Assembly (NCBI GenBank): GCA_947581845.1
Contig: CANPVY010000272.1
Location: 1 to 6,239, forward strand
Reading direction: 5' to 3'
Length of the DNA stretch: 6,239 bases
From: an uncultured bacterium
GTDB taxonomy: Bacteria > Gemmatimonadota > Gemmatimonadetes > Palauibacterales > KS3-K002
The position numbers were made by a program, and so were the translations under genes. Shown in pieces: positions 4,700 to 6,239 of the stretch. Numbering within the stretch: position 1 is the first letter of the stretch; each line of letters starts with the position of its first letter. The notes under the pieces were generated by a model. The model did not search any database. It saw nothing but the letters and a program-made list of their open reading frames with translations, and was not told the origin of the DNA.

Positions 4700-6127
4700 C
4701 TACTGATCGATCCGCGCAGCGTGCATCCCGGATGCACGGAGCGCGACAACACGGCCATCCTCACGGACGAAGGTCACACGGGTGCCTTCGTCGCGCACGA
4801 AGAACTCCGTCAGGGATTCCGGCAGCAGCTCGACGCGCCCCTCGCCGGGCACATCGGCCCAGAGGCCGCCGTCACCGACCTCGATGGTGATCACACCCAG
4901 CTCGGCTAGCTCATAGCGACCGGCATACTCCTGCAGGACCGCCGGATCGAGCTCCACCACCGTCTTCTCGGTCGGCCTGAGTTCCGGCCAGTCGTACTCG
5001 TCGGCGATGGTAAGCAGGATCTCCTGCACCAGGTCACCGCCGCTGTCGGAGTTGGTCATGGCGACCGCACCCTTGCCCCCCTCGATGAACGCGATGAACC
5101 CGCAGCGGAAGCCCTCGTTCGCGCCGCCGTGCCGGAAGGCCCTGCCGCCCAGTCCGATCGCCGGGCCCAGCCCCCAATCGTTCATCCCGGGCTCGAGCAT
5201 CTGTCGCGCCATGTCCGTGGAGAGGACCGCGCTCGGTTCCCCGGCGTACGCCTTCTGGATCTCGATGGCGTAGTGGGCCAGGTCGGTCGGTGTGGTCCAG
5301 AGGCCGGCCGCAGCCATCTCGGGGTAGGTGTGCCACTTGCCCTCGACGCGCGTACCGTCCGCACGGTAACCTGACGCCGCCTGGCCGCGGCGCGACTCGG
5401 GCAACGGCTGCTCGTAGGTGCTCTCGCTCATGCCGATGGGCTCCAGCACCGTCTCACGCATGATGGCCGGGAACGGCTCGCCGGCGACGTCGCGCAGGAG
5501 CAACTGAGCGATGGTGTAGCCGCCGCCGGAGTAACGCCAGAGCGAACCGGGAACCGTGTCAACCCGGATCGGGTCGGTATTGCCCTCACCATCCAGAACC
5601 TCGATGGTGGTCGGCACCGTCACGTCGGCCGCATACCCGGGGAAGCCGTGCACCGTGGTGCCGGCCGTGTGCGTGAGCAACCGCCGCAGCGTCACGGGCT
5701 CGACCGCCGTGTACTTGTTCTCGGGCACCTGCCAGCGCTCGAGCTTCTCGTTCACGTTCTCATCAAGGTCGAGCATCCCCTCCTCGACCAGCTTGAGCGC
5801 CGCCAGCGCTGCGACCGGTTTGCTGATCGATGCCGCCTGGAAGAGCGTCCGCGTCGTCGCAGGCCGTCCCTCCTCCACATCGGCCAGCCCGTAGGCACGG
5901 GCCCACTCGAGCTCCCCGTTGTTGATCACGGCGATGCTCACCGCCGGCACCCTGTGCTGCTCCATGCGCTCGGCCAGCGTGCGCAGGGGCACCGGCTCGC
6001 CCGCGACCAGCACAGCGGGCAGAAGCTCGTTCTCGATGCGCTGGATATGCGCTTGGACATCCCGGCCCGGCTCCCCAGCTGGGCAGCCGAGCAGCACCAG
6101 CACGAGCAACACCGCCAGTCTTCTCAT
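4700..6127 (-). CDS. Lipoprotein serine hydrolase, beta-lactamase/PBP fold, with DUF3471-like C-terminal domain
   Basis: The protein has 475 residues. The ATG at 6127 follows GAGGGAG at 8 nt and opens a lipoprotein signal, MRRLAVLLVLVLLGC, with lipobox LLGC and lipidated Cys15. The beta-lactamase-type domain (PF00144 family) spans about 47-370. Its nucleophile motif is SISK (Ser100, Lys103) after TLFQAA; the second motif is YSG (Tyr199-Ser200-Gly201) within WRYSGGGYTIAQ; the third is HGG (His333-Gly335) within FRHGGANEGF. LLTHTAG (150-156) is also typical of the family. Residues about 390-473 resemble DUF3471, a small beta domain common behind such hydrolases. The set indicates an active serine esterase, peptidase or amidase anchored to a membrane. 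It does not by itself predict antibiotic resistance: class C enzymes have YxN and KTG where this has YSG and HGG. The substrate is unknown. Confidence 0.92.
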   Translation of the reverse strand: MRRLAVLLVLVLLGCPAGEPGRDVQAHIQRIENELLPAVLVAGEPVPLRTLAERMEQHRVPAVSIAVINNGELEWARAYGLADVEEGRPATTRTLFQAASISKPVAALAALKLVEEGMLDLDENVNEKLERWQVPENKYTAVEPVTLRRLLTHTAGTTVHGFPGYAADVTVPTTIEVLDGEGNTDPIRVDTVPGSLWRYSGGGYTIAQLLLRDVAGEPFPAIMRETVLEPIGMSESTYEQPLPESRRGQAASGYRADGTRVEGKWHTYPEMAAAGLWTTPTDLAHYAIEIQKAYAGEPSAVLSTDMARQMLEPGMNDWGLGPAIGLGGRAFRHGGANEGFRCGFIAFIEGGKGAVAMTNSDSGGDLVQEILLTIADEYDWPELRPTEKTVVELDPAVLQEYAGRYELAELGVITIEVGDGGLWADVPGEGRVELLPESLTEFFVRDEGTRVTFVREDGRVVALRASGMHAARIDQ

Positions 6128-6135
6128 AGCCTTCG

Positions 6136-6142
6136 CTCCCTC
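6136..6142 (-). promoter_or_regulatory. Ribosome binding site of the serine hydrolase gene
   Basis: On the minus strand GAGGGAG lies 8 nt before the ATG at 6127. A second GAAGG is only 2 nt from the ATG, too close to act on this start. The site agrees with the start chosen from the lipoprotein signal. Confidence 0.65.
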
Positions 6143-6156
6143 TCGGTTAGAATCGC

Positions 6157-6173
6157 AGAGGTCAGATACCTCT
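6157..6173. promoter_or_regulatory. 17-bp perfect-arm dyad upstream of the serine hydrolase gene (operator candidate)
   Basis: AGAGGT (6157-6162) and ACCTCT (6168-6173) form a perfect inverted repeat around CAGAT. It is 30 bp upstream of the start codon and overlaps the best available -10 candidate, the usual place for a repressor site. In RNA it would be a short 6-bp hairpin. Confidence 0.4.
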
Positions 6174-6191
6174 CGTCTCTACGCGGCGCAA
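6163..6191 (-). promoter_or_regulatory. Weak promoter candidate for the serine hydrolase gene
   Basis: On the minus strand TTGCGC (6186-6191) and TATCTG (6163-6168) are 17 nt apart, but each matches only three of six consensus bases. The position, about 36 nt upstream of the start codon, is suitable. A weak promoter overlapped by a dyad could mean regulated expression, or the true promoter may be elsewhere or beyond the window. Confidence 0.25.
6165..6176 (-). repeat. 12-nt upstream motif, copy 2
   Basis: On the minus strand this reads ACGAGAGGTATC, identical to 2950-2961 on the plus strand. It overlaps the right arm of the dyad at 6157-6173 and the weak -10 candidate. Confidence 0.35.
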
Positions 6192-6239
6192 GCCCACAAG
6201 CGTTTCACGGGCGCATCGACTCGAAGTGTACGCACCCGC

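Noticed and set aside
4700..6127. Antibiotic-resistance beta-lactamase
   Set aside because: The SxxK/YSG/HGG motif set and the DUF3471-like tail fit the broad serine hydrolase family; nothing in the sequence shows beta-lactam hydrolysis.
1..6239. CRISPR arrays, tRNA or rRNA genes, insertion sequences, attachment sites
   Set aside because: No regularly spaced repeats, cloverleaf-like sequences, transposase frames or terminal inverted repeats were seen.

Overview
The window looks like a stretch of chromosome from a GC-rich, diderm (outer-membrane-bearing) environmental bacterium. The gene families (DUF5916, DUF4412, DUF4440/SnoaL-like, DUF4349, serine hydrolase with DUF3471) are often seen together in Gemmatimonadota and similar uncultured lineages. 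That placement is an inference from family content and base composition; no rRNA or other marker gene is present. No phage, transposon, CRISPR, tRNA or rRNA is visible.

Layout: (1) 1-1636 (+), the C-terminal 544 codons of a DUF5916 outer-membrane-type protein cut by the left window edge. (2) 1647-2747 (-), a lipoprotein that joins a carboxypeptidase-regulatory-like beta domain to a DUF4349 coiled-coil/transmembrane domain; it converges on gene 1 with only 10 bp between the stop codons. (3) 2748-3078, a 331-bp divergent intergenic region with a very good extended -10 promoter for gene 4 and a dyad inside that promoter's spacer. (4) 3079-3954 (+), a secreted DUF4412-type protein rich in acidic and methionine patches. 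(5) 3955-4126, a hairpin-rich spacer with a second sigma70-like promoter. (6) 4127-4609 (+), a small NTF2-like (DUF4440/SnoaL-like) lipoprotein. (7) 4610-4699, a convergent spacer holding a long, almost perfect 46-nt hairpin. (8) 4700-6127 (-), a lipoprotein serine hydrolase of the beta-lactamase/PBP fold with a DUF3471-like tail. (9) 6128-6239, its upstream region, with a 17-bp dyad.

All five genes encode exported proteins: one probable beta-barrel, three lipoproteins and one Sec-secreted protein. They alternate in orientation and seem to be separately transcribed, so this is not an operon. No shared pathway can be read from the sequence, and I see no convincing new multi-gene system. The most notable points are the CarboxypepD_reg-DUF4349 fusion, the operator-like dyads at two promoters, a 12-nt motif shared by the upstream regions of two genes, and the long convergent hairpin. 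In all four complete genes the annotated start was set by a Shine-Dalgarno sequence plus an N-terminal signal peptide, and in three of them it lies well inside the longest open frame.
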